Below are positions 1-6,524 of a DNA stretch of 39,522 bases, piece after piece. The DNA is from Deltaproteobacteria bacterium (lineage in GTDB: Bacteria > Myxococcota > Myxococcia > Myxococcales > 40CM-4-68-19): assembly GCA_025358085.1 (NCBI GenBank), contig JANYKT010000215.1:1-39522 (forward strand). The letters run 5' to 3'. The stretch's first letter is position 1; the number at the start of each line of letters is the position of its first letter. The position numbers were made by a program, and so were the translations under genes. The notes under the pieces were generated by a model. The model searched no databases, was not told where the DNA came from, and worked only from the letters and a program-made list of their open reading frames with translations.

Positions 1-1
1 G

Positions 2-121
2 GTCGAGAACTTTTTCGCCAAGCTCAAGCAGTACCGCCGGGTCGCCACTCGCTACGAAAAGACGGCTCGCAACTTTCTCGGCTTCGCGCTTCTCGCATCG
101 AGCCTGGTGTGGCTTGCGTGA
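2..121 (+). CDS. IS5-family transposase, C-terminal fragment
   Basis: The last 39 codons of a transposase, truncated by the window edge. The peptide reads VENFFAKLKQYRRVATRYEK, then TARNFLGFALLASSLVWLA and a TGA stop. This matches the C-terminal end of IS5-family DDE transposases, where the E of the ENFFxxLK motif is the third catalytic acid and the following YRRxATRY(E/D)KxxxNF stretch is highly conserved. The enzyme cuts and joins the insertion sequence ends. The reading frame is intact as far as it can be seen, so the element may be full length to the left. Confidence 0.9.
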   Translation, partial: VENFFAKLKQYRRVATRYEKTARNFLGFALLASSLVWLA

Positions 122-137
122 GTTTGCGGACACGCCC
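122..137. repeat. Candidate IS terminal inverted repeat (right end)
   Basis: Sequence GTTTGCGGACACGCCC directly after the transposase stop, followed by TAA. Position and composition resemble the ends of IS427-type IS5 elements. The partner repeat is outside the window, so this is inferred. Confidence 0.4.
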
Positions 138-152
138 TAATCTGCTGGAACG

Positions 153-626
153 CTACGGCAGCTTGCGGCGGTGCGCGCCGGCAACGAACGTGAACTCCCA
201 TTCGTTGTAGCTTGCGGCGTCCGCGAAGCCGCGGTCGGCCACATCATCGAATTTTGCCGTCTTGAGCGGCGCGCGCTTCGAGCTGCTGGCGACGCCCATG
301 ACTCCGCCCCCGGGCGCTTTCAACAGAACCCAGTCGGCCGCGTTGGTCATCGGGTCCGGGTAAAGCTGCCTCAGATAGCGGACCTGTACCGTGGACTCCG
401 GCGCGCTGCCCAGGAGCTCGTCCAGCGTCTGCGGATAGGCGCGCCTGCGGCTGAAGTAGCGCCCGATGGCCGCGCGATACTCGTGGCCGGTCCAGAGGAG
501 CTGCGTCTCGCGGTCGCGCCGCGCCGCGGTGGCCGCGACCTCACCCGCGGCCGAGAGCAACAGGCCGATCAGCACGATCAGCGCGAGCAGCCCCACATAG
601 GTGAACCCGCGCTCACCACGAGACAT
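153..626 (-). CDS. Minor pseudopilin lacking Glu5 (GspK-like position)
   Basis: 157-residue protein with a class III prepilin signal: short basic leader (MSRGERG), cleavage after Gly7, then FTYVGLLALIVLIGLLLSAA as the hydrophobic helix. The position that is Glu5 in most pseudopilins is Gly here. In type II systems loss of Glu5 is typical of GspK, the tip subunit, although this protein is much shorter than classical GspK (about 300 residues). The C-terminal half contains a YPQTLDELL stretch and a YPDPMT motif as in GspG-type globular domains. The start overlaps the preceding pseudopilin gene by 14 bases. It is the last gene of the operon, with the IS element directly beyond it. Confidence 0.8.
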   Translation of the reverse strand: MSRGERGFTYVGLLALIVLIGLLLSAAGEVAATAARRDRETQLLWTGHEYRAAIGRYFSRRRAYPQTLDELLGSAPESTVQVRYLRQLYPDPMTNAADWVLLKAPGGGVMGVASSSKRAPLKTAKFDDVADRGFADAASYNEWEFTFVAGAHRRKLP

Positions 627-1008
627 AGGGCACCCCGCTCTCGCCCGCGCCCTCCGCGCCGCTTCTGACCTCCCGGACGCCGGTGTCGTCGGGGTCGTCG
701 GCGTTGTTCACGACGATCCACTTGTCGGCGGCCTGGACGATGGGGTCGACGGGGATGCTGCGCAGGTAGCGCTTCTCCACCAGCACCGCGAGCGTCGGTG
801 GATACTTTCCGGTGTCGCCGTAGAACTTGTCGATCGACTCGCGCAGCGTGGTCAGGTCCTGCTTCAGCACCGCTTCCCGGGCGCGCTGCAGCGAGCGGAA
901 ATAGCGGGGCACCGCGATGGTGAGCAGCGTCGCGATGATGGCCATCACCGCGAGCAACTCGAGCAGCGTGAAGCCGCGCGGTCTACCAGTCACGGTAATG
1001 CACTCCAT
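613..1008 (-). CDS. GspG/PulG-like pseudopilin
   Basis: 131-residue pseudopilin. The prepilin peptidase site is PRG|FTLLELLAVMAIIATLL, with Glu5 present, followed by an N-terminal helix and a small globular domain with YPPTLAVLVEKRYL and a PVDPI motif, as in major-pseudopilin-like GspG proteins. Such subunits are matured by the GspO peptidase and assemble into the periplasmic pseudopilus that pushes substrates through the secretin. The ATG start overlaps the end of the upstream pseudopilin gene by 26 bases; an internal GTG at 993 would give a more usual leader (MTGRPRG) and is a fair alternative start. Confidence 0.85.
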   Translation of the reverse strand: MECITVTGRPRGFTLLELLAVMAIIATLLTIAVPRYFRSLQRAREAVLKQDLTTLRESIDKFYGDTGKYPPTLAVLVEKRYLRSIPVDPIVQAADKWIVVNNADDPDDTGVREVRSGAEGAGESGVPYVSW

Positions 1009-1468
1009 TCAGCCCGGCGCGCGGCGACCGCGAGTGCACGTCGTAGACGTCGTCGCCCGGCTGCGGATCGTCCAGCGGGCTGGCGTAGGATCGCAGCCCC
1101 CAGGTCTCCGCGGCCGGCGCGGTGGCGTCGGGGAAGAACGGATCGCGCGGCAGGCGCCGCAGGAAGTAGATCTTCACGCCCTCCTTGGCGCTGGCCGCGT
1201 CGTCGACGCCGTCGACCAGCGCTACCAGATTTGGTGGATAGCCGGTCTTGTCGAGCTCCTTCTTGATGCGGCCGGTGTCAAACGCCGTCTTATAGGCGTC
1301 GATGGCGCCCCGGATGGTGCGCAGCGAGGCGCGCAGCTCGCTCTCCCGTTCGCGCTGGTAGATGAGCTGCGCCGACGGGACGACCGCCGTGGCCAGCAGC
1401 GAAATGATCGCCACCGTGATGACCAGTTCGATGATGGTGAAGCCGCGGTTGCGCATGCCCTCGGTCAT
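983..1468 (-). CDS. GspG/PulG-like pseudopilin
   Basis: 161-residue pseudopilin with a short leader (MTEGMRNRG) and the processed helix FTIIELVITVAIISLLATAV containing Glu5. The globular part has the usual GspG layout: an alpha helix with repeated basic and acidic residues (RERESELRASLRTIRGAID), a GYPPNLVALVDGV segment and an LPRDPFFPD turn. It overlaps the secretin stop codon as ATGA, so translation is probably coupled. It is one of four pseudopilins in the operon, counting gspG at the other end. Confidence 0.85.
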   Translation of the reverse strand: MTEGMRNRGFTIIELVITVAIISLLATAVVPSAQLIYQRERESELRASLRTIRGAIDAYKTAFDTGRIKKELDKTGYPPNLVALVDGVDDAASAKEGVKIYFLRRLPRDPFFPDATAPAAETWGLRSYASPLDDPQPGDDVYDVHSRSPRAGLNGVHYRDW

Positions 1469-4029
1469 TTCCCGACGGCGATCTTGAGCGGTGTGGCCTG
1501 GGTCGTCGCCACCGCCGTGCCGTCCTCGCCGACCAGCACGACCTGGGTCGCGATGGTGACCACCGGCCGGGCCGCGACCACCCGAAAGCGCAGGTCGATC
1601 AGGCTTCCACCGCCTGCGACCGGGGCCCCGCCGCTGCCGGCGAGCTCGAGCTGCACCCCGCCCGGCCGCATCTCGACCTTTGGTGTTTCGCCGGAGGGCG
1701 CGAGATCGCCCGGCTCGGCGCTGACGAGCTGCAGCGCCACGGCGTCGAAGCCCACCTGCGTGCGGATGCGTCCGAGCGGCGAGGTCGAGGTGAGCTTGAC
1801 CGAGACGCTGATCTCGTCGCCGACCTTGGCCGTATCGGGGCCCTCGATGGTGACCTTCGGACCGGTGTCGGGCGCTCCGGCGTTCGCGTCGGGTGCGGCA
1901 ACATCCGCGGCTTTGGTCGAGGCGGCCACCTTCGCATCGGGTGCGGCCTTAGCGTCGGGCGCTGCCTTCGCATCGGGTGCGGCCTTCCCGTCGGGCGCTG
2001 CCTTCGCATCAGGCGCTAGCTTCGCATCGGCCGCGGCTTTCGCTTCGGCCGCGGCTTTCGCTTCGGGCGCCAAGGCGCTCGGGCGAGGCCCCGCCGCCGC
2101 CTCGATGCGCGCGGGCACCGTACGCGGCCCGCTCGACGCCTCCGCCGCGCCCCCCGCGCCGAACGACACGCCCCCCGCGGCCGCCGGCCCGCCGGTCACC
2201 GCGCTCGCGGGCACGGCCGCGCCACTGCCCGCGATCGGCCCCGAGCGCATCTGCGACTCGCTGCCGTACCAGAACTCGGTGGTCTCGCTCGACGGGCGCG
2301 GCTGCGCGCGGATGATCCGCGGCGTGATCGACAGCACGATCTCGTTCTTCTCGCGGCTGGTGCCGGTCGAGCCAAAGAGGCGTCCGAGGATGGGAATATC
2401 GCCGAGCCCCGGGATGTGCGTCGAGTTGCGCTGGTCGCTGTCCTGGATGAGCCCCGCCAGCACCTGCGTCTCGCCGTCCTTGAGCTCGAGCAGCGTGGTG
2501 GCGTTGCGGGTGCCGATCTCGTAGGCGAGCGTGGTGCCGCCGTTGCCGATGGGCACGCTGATCTGCTTGATGATGGAGCTGACCTCGAGCGCGACCTTGA
2601 TGGCGACGTTGCCGTCGTTGTGGATGGTGGGCTGCACCTCGAGCGACAGGCCTACTTCGATGTACTGCACGTTGCTGGTCGAGAACGCGCCGCCGACCGT
2701 TGCGCTGGTCCCGGAGGTCACCACCGGCAGCCGGTTGCCGACCAGGATCTTGGCCTTCTCACGGTTGCGCGCACGGATGCGGGGGCTCGAGAGCACGTTG
2801 GTGGCCCCGACCGTCTTCAGGAGATCCACGCTCACCCCGAGCGAAGAGACGGCGATGGTGTTCTTGTTCTGCTTGCCGAGGTCCGACAGCACCAGGCCCG
2901 CGACACCGCCGGACCCCGCCACTCCGGCGCCATTGCTGTCGGGCGGCTTGGTGGCCGAGAAGCTGAAGCTGCTCGGATAGTTGATGCCGAGTTGCTCGGC
3001 CTGGCTGTGCGTGATCTCGACGACCTCGACCTCCATGATCACTTCCGGCTCGGCCACGTCGAGCGAGGCCACCAGCTTCTCGGCCATGTGCACGTGCTCG
3101 GGCGTGTCGCGCATCACCAGCGTGCTGGTGTGCTCGTCGATGAAAAGGGTCTTGGCGCCGAGGACGGTCTTCAGCAGCGACTCGGCGTCCTTGGGCGCCG
3201 CGTTGGTCAGGTAGAAGGTGTGGACGATCTCGTCGCGGTAGTCTTTCTGCTTGGCAGCGGTGTTCGGATAGATGAGGACGATGTTCTCCGAGAGCACCTG
3301 ACGGCCGAGTTGGTTCTGCGCCAGGATCAGGTCGATTGCCTGCTCGACCGGAACCTGGCTGACGAAGATGGTGGTCTTTCCCTCGCTCGTCACCTCCTTG
3401 TCGCAGATGAAGTTGAGGCCGGTCTGGCGCGCCAGAACCTCGAACACCATTTTGGTCGGCGCGTCGCGGAACTGCAGCGACACCGGGCGGTCGTCGCGGG
3501 TCTTGAGGCGCGGGACGGTCGCGGTCGGGCCGCGCGCGAGATCGATCTTCGAGAGCAGCGCGCTCGCCGCCGCGAAGCCCGGGTTCTCCGAGAGCACGGC
3601 GTGCACCTCGATCTCGGCGGCGTCGAGCTGCTTCGCGGTGAAGAGCCGCGCCGCCTTCTCGGTGCGCTCCGCGTGGCGCCGGTCAGCCTGCACCGCATCG
3701 AGCCCGCGCAGCACCCGGTCGTTGCCCGGCTCCAGCGAAAGCGCGCGCCGGTAGCTCCTGGCGGCGCTCTCGCCGTCGCCGTTGGCGCGGGCGCTGTCGG
3801 CCGCGGCGCTGAGCCTCTGCACGGCCCCTTCTTTTCGCGCGCGCAGGTCGAGCCGGACCTCCAGGTTCGAGGGGTCGCTCTTGACCGCCTGCTCCAGCAG
3901 CGCGATGGACTCCTCGTAGGCGCCGCGGTCGAACGCCCTGGCGCCCTCGCCGCGCAGGCGTTCGGTGGCGCAGCTTACGATCAGGGCGGACAGCAACAGG
4001 ACACCAACGCGCAGGCAAGACTTGCTCAA
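1465..4029 (-). CDS. gspD: Lipoprotein secretin with TPR N-terminus and C-terminal cohesin domain (GspD/PilQ/MshL class)
   Basis: 854-residue outer-membrane secretin. Cys20 in the lipobox ALIVSC marks it as a lipoprotein. Residues about 25-150 form TPR-like helices (AFDRGAYEESIALLEQAVKS; YRRALSLEPGNDRVL). A short STN-type domain (about 180-230) and an N1 domain follow. The gate and barrel region (about 330-600) carries the signatures VGNRLPVVTSG and IPGLGDIPILGRLFGS. Next comes an Ala/Lys/Asp/Pro repeat linker (about 653-700), then a cohesin-like beta-sandwich (about 715-854, VGDEISVSVKLTS...). The start is TTG: it has an AGGAG ribosome site seven bases upstream, forms a TTGA overlap with the preceding gene, and is the only start that keeps the lipobox. 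It forms the outer-membrane pore of this export system. Confidence 0.92.
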   Translation of the reverse strand: MSKSCLRVGVLLLSALIVSCATERLRGEGARAFDRGAYEESIALLEQAVKSDPSNLEVRLDLRARKEGAVQRLSAAADSARANGDGESAARSYRRALSLEPGNDRVLRGLDAVQADRRHAERTEKAARLFTAKQLDAAEIEVHAVLSENPGFAAASALLSKIDLARGPTATVPRLKTRDDRPVSLQFRDAPTKMVFEVLARQTGLNFICDKEVTSEGKTTIFVSQVPVEQAIDLILAQNQLGRQVLSENIVLIYPNTAAKQKDYRDEIVHTFYLTNAAPKDAESLLKTVLGAKTLFIDEHTSTLVMRDTPEHVHMAEKLVASLDVAEPEVIMEVEVVEITHSQAEQLGINYPSSFSFSATKPPDSNGAGVAGSGGVAGLVLSDLGKQNKNTIAVSSLGVSVDLLKTVGATNVLSSPRIRARNREKAKILVGNRLPVVTSGTSATVGGAFSTSNVQYIEVGLSLEVQPTIHNDGNVAIKVALEVSSIIKQISVPIGNGGTTLAYEIGTRNATTLLELKDGETQVLAGLIQDSDQRNSTHIPGLGDIPILGRLFGSTGTSREKNEIVLSITPRIIRAQPRPSSETTEFWYGSESQMRSGPIAGSGAAVPASAVTGGPAAAGGVSFGAGGAAEASSGPRTVPARIEAAAGPRPSALAPEAKAAAEAKAAADAKLAPDAKAAPDGKAAPDAKAAPDAKAAPDAKVAASTKAADVAAPDANAGAPDTGPKVTIEGPDTAKVGDEISVSVKLTSTSPLGRIRTQVGFDAVALQLVSAEPGDLAPSGETPKVEMRPGGVQLELAGSGGAPVAGGGSLIDLRFRVVAARPVVTIATQVVLVGEDGTAVATTQATPLKIAVGK
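1931..2070. repeat. 15-bp tandem repeat array inside the secretin gene
   Basis: About nine imperfect copies of a 15-base unit of the type TTCGCATCGGGTGCG lie head to tail. On the coding strand they encode a five-residue unit, A-P-D-A-K, shading into A-E-A-K-A at one end. The array forms the linker between the secretin barrel and the cohesin-like domain. Because the unit is a multiple of three, slippage would change linker length without a frameshift. Confidence 0.8.
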
Positions 4030-4574
4030 GGGGAGGCTCCTGCCGCGAGGGTCTGGCGGAGATTGAGCGGCAGGTAGACGAAGACGAGCTGGCCTCCGGC
4101 TGCGCTCTCGAACTGGTAGACGCCGTCGAGCCGGTCGCCGACGTGTGCGTCGATGACCCTGTCGCCGTGCGCGAGGAAGTAGACCGGCTGGTCGCCGCCG
4201 GGAGCAAAGCTGCCCACGAAGGTGAACGGGAACGGCGGCGCGACGGGCTCGGGCGGCGGCGGCGGAGGCGCAGGCGGCGGCGGTGGCGGCGCCACGTACC
4301 AGGAGTGCGGAGCAAAGAGCGCCGCGGCTTGCCTGGACGCGACGACCCGGTCCGGCGCGGGTTTGGCTGTCGAGCGCGGCGCCCGCGCGGGCTGCGCTTC
4401 CGCAGCGCCCGATGGCGGGGGCGAAGCCAAGGCCGAGGCGCCACGGGGAGCATGCCGCGCTTCGGACGCAACCGCGGAGTCGGCCGCCGGCAGCCCGACG
4501 ATGACCGCCGCCACCAGCACGCCGAAGAGCGCCAGCGACAGCAGCGCGAGCCGCATGCGGGGCGCGCCGCTCAC
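4026..4574 (-). CDS. PilP/GspC-like periplasmic linker protein
   Basis: 182-residue bitopic protein. Residues about 8-26 are a single membrane helix (LALLSLALFGVLVAAVIVG). An Ala/Pro-rich stretch with a long polyproline run follows (about 88-108). The small C-terminal beta domain (PFPFTFVGSFAPGGDQPVYF, then VGDRLDGVYQFES) resembles the homology region of GspC/PilP proteins that bridge the inner-membrane platform to the secretin. I chose the GTG at 4574 because it has a GGAG site seven bases upstream and makes the same GTGA stop-start overlap seen at neighbouring junctions; the ATG at 4556 is an alternative. It lies directly before the secretin gene, as PilP and GspC do. Confidence 0.75.
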   Translation of the reverse strand: MSGAPRMRLALLSLALFGVLVAAVIVGLPAADSAVASEARHAPRGASALASPPPSGAAEAQPARAPRSTAKPAPDRVVASRQAAALFAPHSWYVAPPPPPPAPPPPPPEPVAPPFPFTFVGSFAPGGDQPVYFLAHGDRVIDAHVGDRLDGVYQFESAAGGQLVFVYLPLNLRQTLAAGASP

Positions 4575-5206
4575 GGTCCGCTCCGGGTGAAGACCGTCAT
4601 CCGGATCTGCGCGTCGACGCTGCCGTCGGCGATGGACTTGCGCTCCAGCACGAGGTCGTTGAGCGCGACCTCCGGCATGGCGGAGAGCGTCGTGTCGATG
4701 AACGCGCGGATCTGCGGGTACGGTCCGCTCACGGGAAACGAGATCTGGTGGCGCACCACGCCGCTGGTCTTCGTAGCGTCGATCTCGTACTTGCCGGTGT
4801 CGATGGCGAGCCGCGCCTGCGTGGCCTTGGCGAAGAGCTGGCGCAGGATGGCCGGCATCTCGGCGCGCGCCGGCAGCTCGCGCCTCTCGGCGGCGGGTGC
4901 GGCGCGTTTGTCCGCGGCCGCCGCGGGCGCCTGACCCTGCGCGGCCGCGAGCCCGGCGCGGAGCGTCTCGACCTCGGCGGCGACCTTGAGGTGCGTCGAG
5001 ACCAGGAACACCGCGGCCGCCAGCAGCAGCGCGAGCCCGGCCAGGCCCGGCCGGCCCGTGCGGCCGATGGTCCAGGCGGCGCGCGGAAGCCACTCGTTGC
5101 CCAGCCGCGCCACGAGCCTGCGCCCGAGCGCGGGCGCCTTCACCTGCGCGGCAGAGCGCGCAGAGGCCTCCGGCGCAGCCGTCACGAGCCGAGGCGCGGC
5201 GCTCAC
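4571..5206 (-). CDS. PilO/GspM-like inner-membrane platform protein
   Basis: 211-residue protein with a cytoplasmic N-terminus of about 50 residues, one membrane helix (about residues 55-72, GLAGLALLLAAAVFLVSTHL), a short coiled-coil stretch (VAAEVETLRAGLAAAQGQ) and a periplasmic ferredoxin-like domain (QISFPVSGPYPQIRAFIDTT...). This is the architecture of PilO and GspM, which dimerise with PilN/GspL to form the platform ring. The start is GTG, overlapping the PilN-like stop as GTGA. Sequence identity with named family members cannot be judged here; the call rests on architecture and gene order. Confidence 0.7.
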   Translation of the reverse strand: MSAAPRLVTAAPEASARSAAQVKAPALGRRLVARLGNEWLPRAAWTIGRTGRPGLAGLALLLAAAVFLVSTHLKVAAEVETLRAGLAAAQGQAPAAAADKRAAPAAERRELPARAEMPAILRQLFAKATQARLAIDTGKYEIDATKTSGVVRHQISFPVSGPYPQIRAFIDTTLSAMPEVALNDLVLERKSIADGSVDAQIRMTVFTRSGP

Positions 5207-5724
5207 GTGTGCCACTCCGCCGTCAGCTTGATGCGCACCGGGTGGTCGGGATCGTCCTTGCGCCGCTCGTGGCTCTCGAGCATCGGGTAGCGCAGCACCG
5301 CGCTCTTCTGCAGGCGCTTGAGGTAGGCGAGTGCGTCCTGCAGCGAGTGCACCTCGGCAGTGATGCGCACGAGTTGCTTGCCCGGATCGGGCTCGACGCG
5401 CAGGAGCGAGACGCCCGCCGCGCTGTCGTGGCTGGCGGCCTCCAACTCGGCCAGCAGCCGCGTCCAGGGAATTTTGAGCTCGCGCTCGACGTCCGCGGCC
5501 TCGGCGACGCTCTTGAGCGAGTCCGGAGTGGGCGCGCTGTGGCGCGGCTTCCCCAGGGCCGAGAGCGCGGCGTCGAGCCGGTCGCGCTCCGAGAGCTTGC
5601 GGTCGAAAGCCAGCCCCAGCACGAGCGCGGCCGCGAGACCCAACGCGCACAGCGCCGCGCCGGCGACCTTTGCGCGGTGCACCTCAGCCACGAAGTCCAG
5701 GCGGACGGGACGCGGTGCCTTCAT
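5203..5724 (-). CDS. PilN/GspL C-terminal-like platform protein
   Basis: 173-residue protein with a short cytoplasmic N-terminus (MKAPRPVRLDFVAEVHRAKV; the basic LDF segment is where PilN binds PilM), one membrane helix (about 21-41, AGAALCALGLAAALVLGLAF) and a periplasmic alpha/beta domain (LLAELEAASHDSAAGVSLLR...). This layout matches PilN, or the membrane and periplasmic half of GspL. It overlaps both neighbours (ATGA upstream, GTGA downstream), consistent with stoichiometric synthesis of the M-N-O-P set. Confidence 0.7.
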   Translation of the reverse strand: MKAPRPVRLDFVAEVHRAKVAGAALCALGLAAALVLGLAFDRKLSERDRLDAALSALGKPRHSAPTPDSLKSVAEAADVERELKIPWTRLLAELEAASHDSAAGVSLLRVEPDPGKQLVRITAEVHSLQDALAYLKRLQKSAVLRYPMLESHERRKDDPDHPVRIKLTAEWHT

Positions 5725-6524
5725 GCGCGCATCCCCCGCAGCAGCGCGAGCTCGTGCACAAGTCCACCGTCGGCTGCCTCCAGCCACTCGAAACCTTTGC
5801 CCGTGCCGCCGCGCATCCAGGCCGGTGCGTCCACGAACATGCGGCAGGGCGCGCCGGCGCCGCCAGTCAGCGTGCCGAACGCGCGCAGCCGCTCGAGCTC
5901 GATCGTCGGGTCCGGCGACAGGCGCGCCAGATGGACGCGGTCCCAGCGTCCGCCGCTCAGGTGCACGGCGGACAGCGACCCGTCGTCCAACGTGACGAAC
6001 CAGGCGTCGTCTCTGGGCAGCCGCTGGCGGAAGGCGTTGAAGGCCACCACCAGTTTCGGCTGCAGCGAGAGGAGGGAGAGCCGCGCCGGCGCGAGCGTGT
6101 CCTCAAGCGCGCCGCGCAGCAGTGCCGGCATCGCGCAGGCCACGCAGGAGTGGCCTGGCGGGCCATCGGCCAGCGTCACCGCCCAGCTTGCCACCGCCTC
6201 GCCGTGCGCGTCGCTCAACACGTAGCGCGCGTGCGTGAGCCGTCCCTCCGCGTCGAGCCGGGTGGCCGTCCAAGGGACGATGGCGTAGCGCGCCCACGAC
6301 TGGTCGGCCACCACCACCCGCGCGGCGGCGCCGTGCCAGGCGGAGTCGGTCAGCACACCGGCGAGGCGCGCGAGCACCGGACCGAGGTCGCCAGCCGCGC
6401 CGGCCGACACCGCGAGCTCGGTCGCGGCGACCACGCGCGCCTTCAGCCCGCGCGCGCGGCGCACCATCGCGAGCTTGCGCGGCGCCAGGTAGATGGCGAC
6501 CTCGTCACGCCAGAGCAGTGACAC
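5721..6524 (-). CDS. PilM/GspL cytoplasmic-domain-like protein
   Basis: 267-residue soluble protein without a signal peptide or membrane helix, placed between gspE and the PilN-like gene where PilM (or the cytoplasmic half of GspL) is expected. Motifs such as VSLLWRDEVAIYLAPRKLAM at the N-terminus and WFVTLDDGSLSAVHLSGG near residue 190 suggest an actin-like/GspL fold, but no diagnostic ATP-binding motif is clear. The GTG start has a GGAGG ribosome site six bases upstream and overlaps gspE by 20 bases. The likely role is to link the ATPase to the membrane platform. Assignment is from position and general architecture. Confidence 0.6.
   Translation of the reverse strand: MSLLWRDEVAIYLAPRKLAMVRRARGLKARVVAATELAVSAGAAGDLGPVLARLAGVLTDSAWHGAAARVVVADQSWARYAIVPWTATRLDAEGRLTHARYVLSDAHGEAVASWAVTLADGPPGHSCVACAMPALLRGALEDTLAPARLSLLSLQPKLVVAFNAFRQRLPRDDAWFVTLDDGSLSAVHLSGGRWDRVHLARLSPDPTIELERLRAFGTLTGGAGAPCRMFVDAPAWMRGGTGKGFEWLEAADGGLVHELALLRGMRA

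Larger units (their letters stand above)
1..137 (+). mobile_element. Right end of an IS5-family insertion sequence
   Basis: The window opens inside an insertion sequence. The transposase 3' end (2-121) is followed at once by a 16-base candidate terminal inverted repeat (122-137). The next three bases, TAA at 138-140, fit the 3-bp TNA target duplication usual for the IS427/IS1031 branch of IS5. The left end is outside the window, so neither the inverted repeat pair nor the duplication can be confirmed. The element sits only about 15 bases past the last gene of the secretion operon and points towards it, so it may have cut away whatever followed that operon. Confidence 0.7.

Noticed and set aside
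1931-2070. Short regular repeats that might suggest a CRISPR array
   Set aside because: The units are 15 bases, contiguous, without spacers, and lie in frame within a coding region. No cas genes are present in the window.
917-4077. Long plus-strand ORFs opposite the pseudopilins and the secretin
   Set aside because: They have repetitive Ala/Ser/Arg composition and no family motifs, and they lie opposite well-supported genes. They arise from GC-rich codon bias.
4222-4590. Gly-rich plus-strand ORF resembling a glycine-rich protein
   Set aside because: It is the complement of the polyproline codons of the PilP/GspC-like gene.
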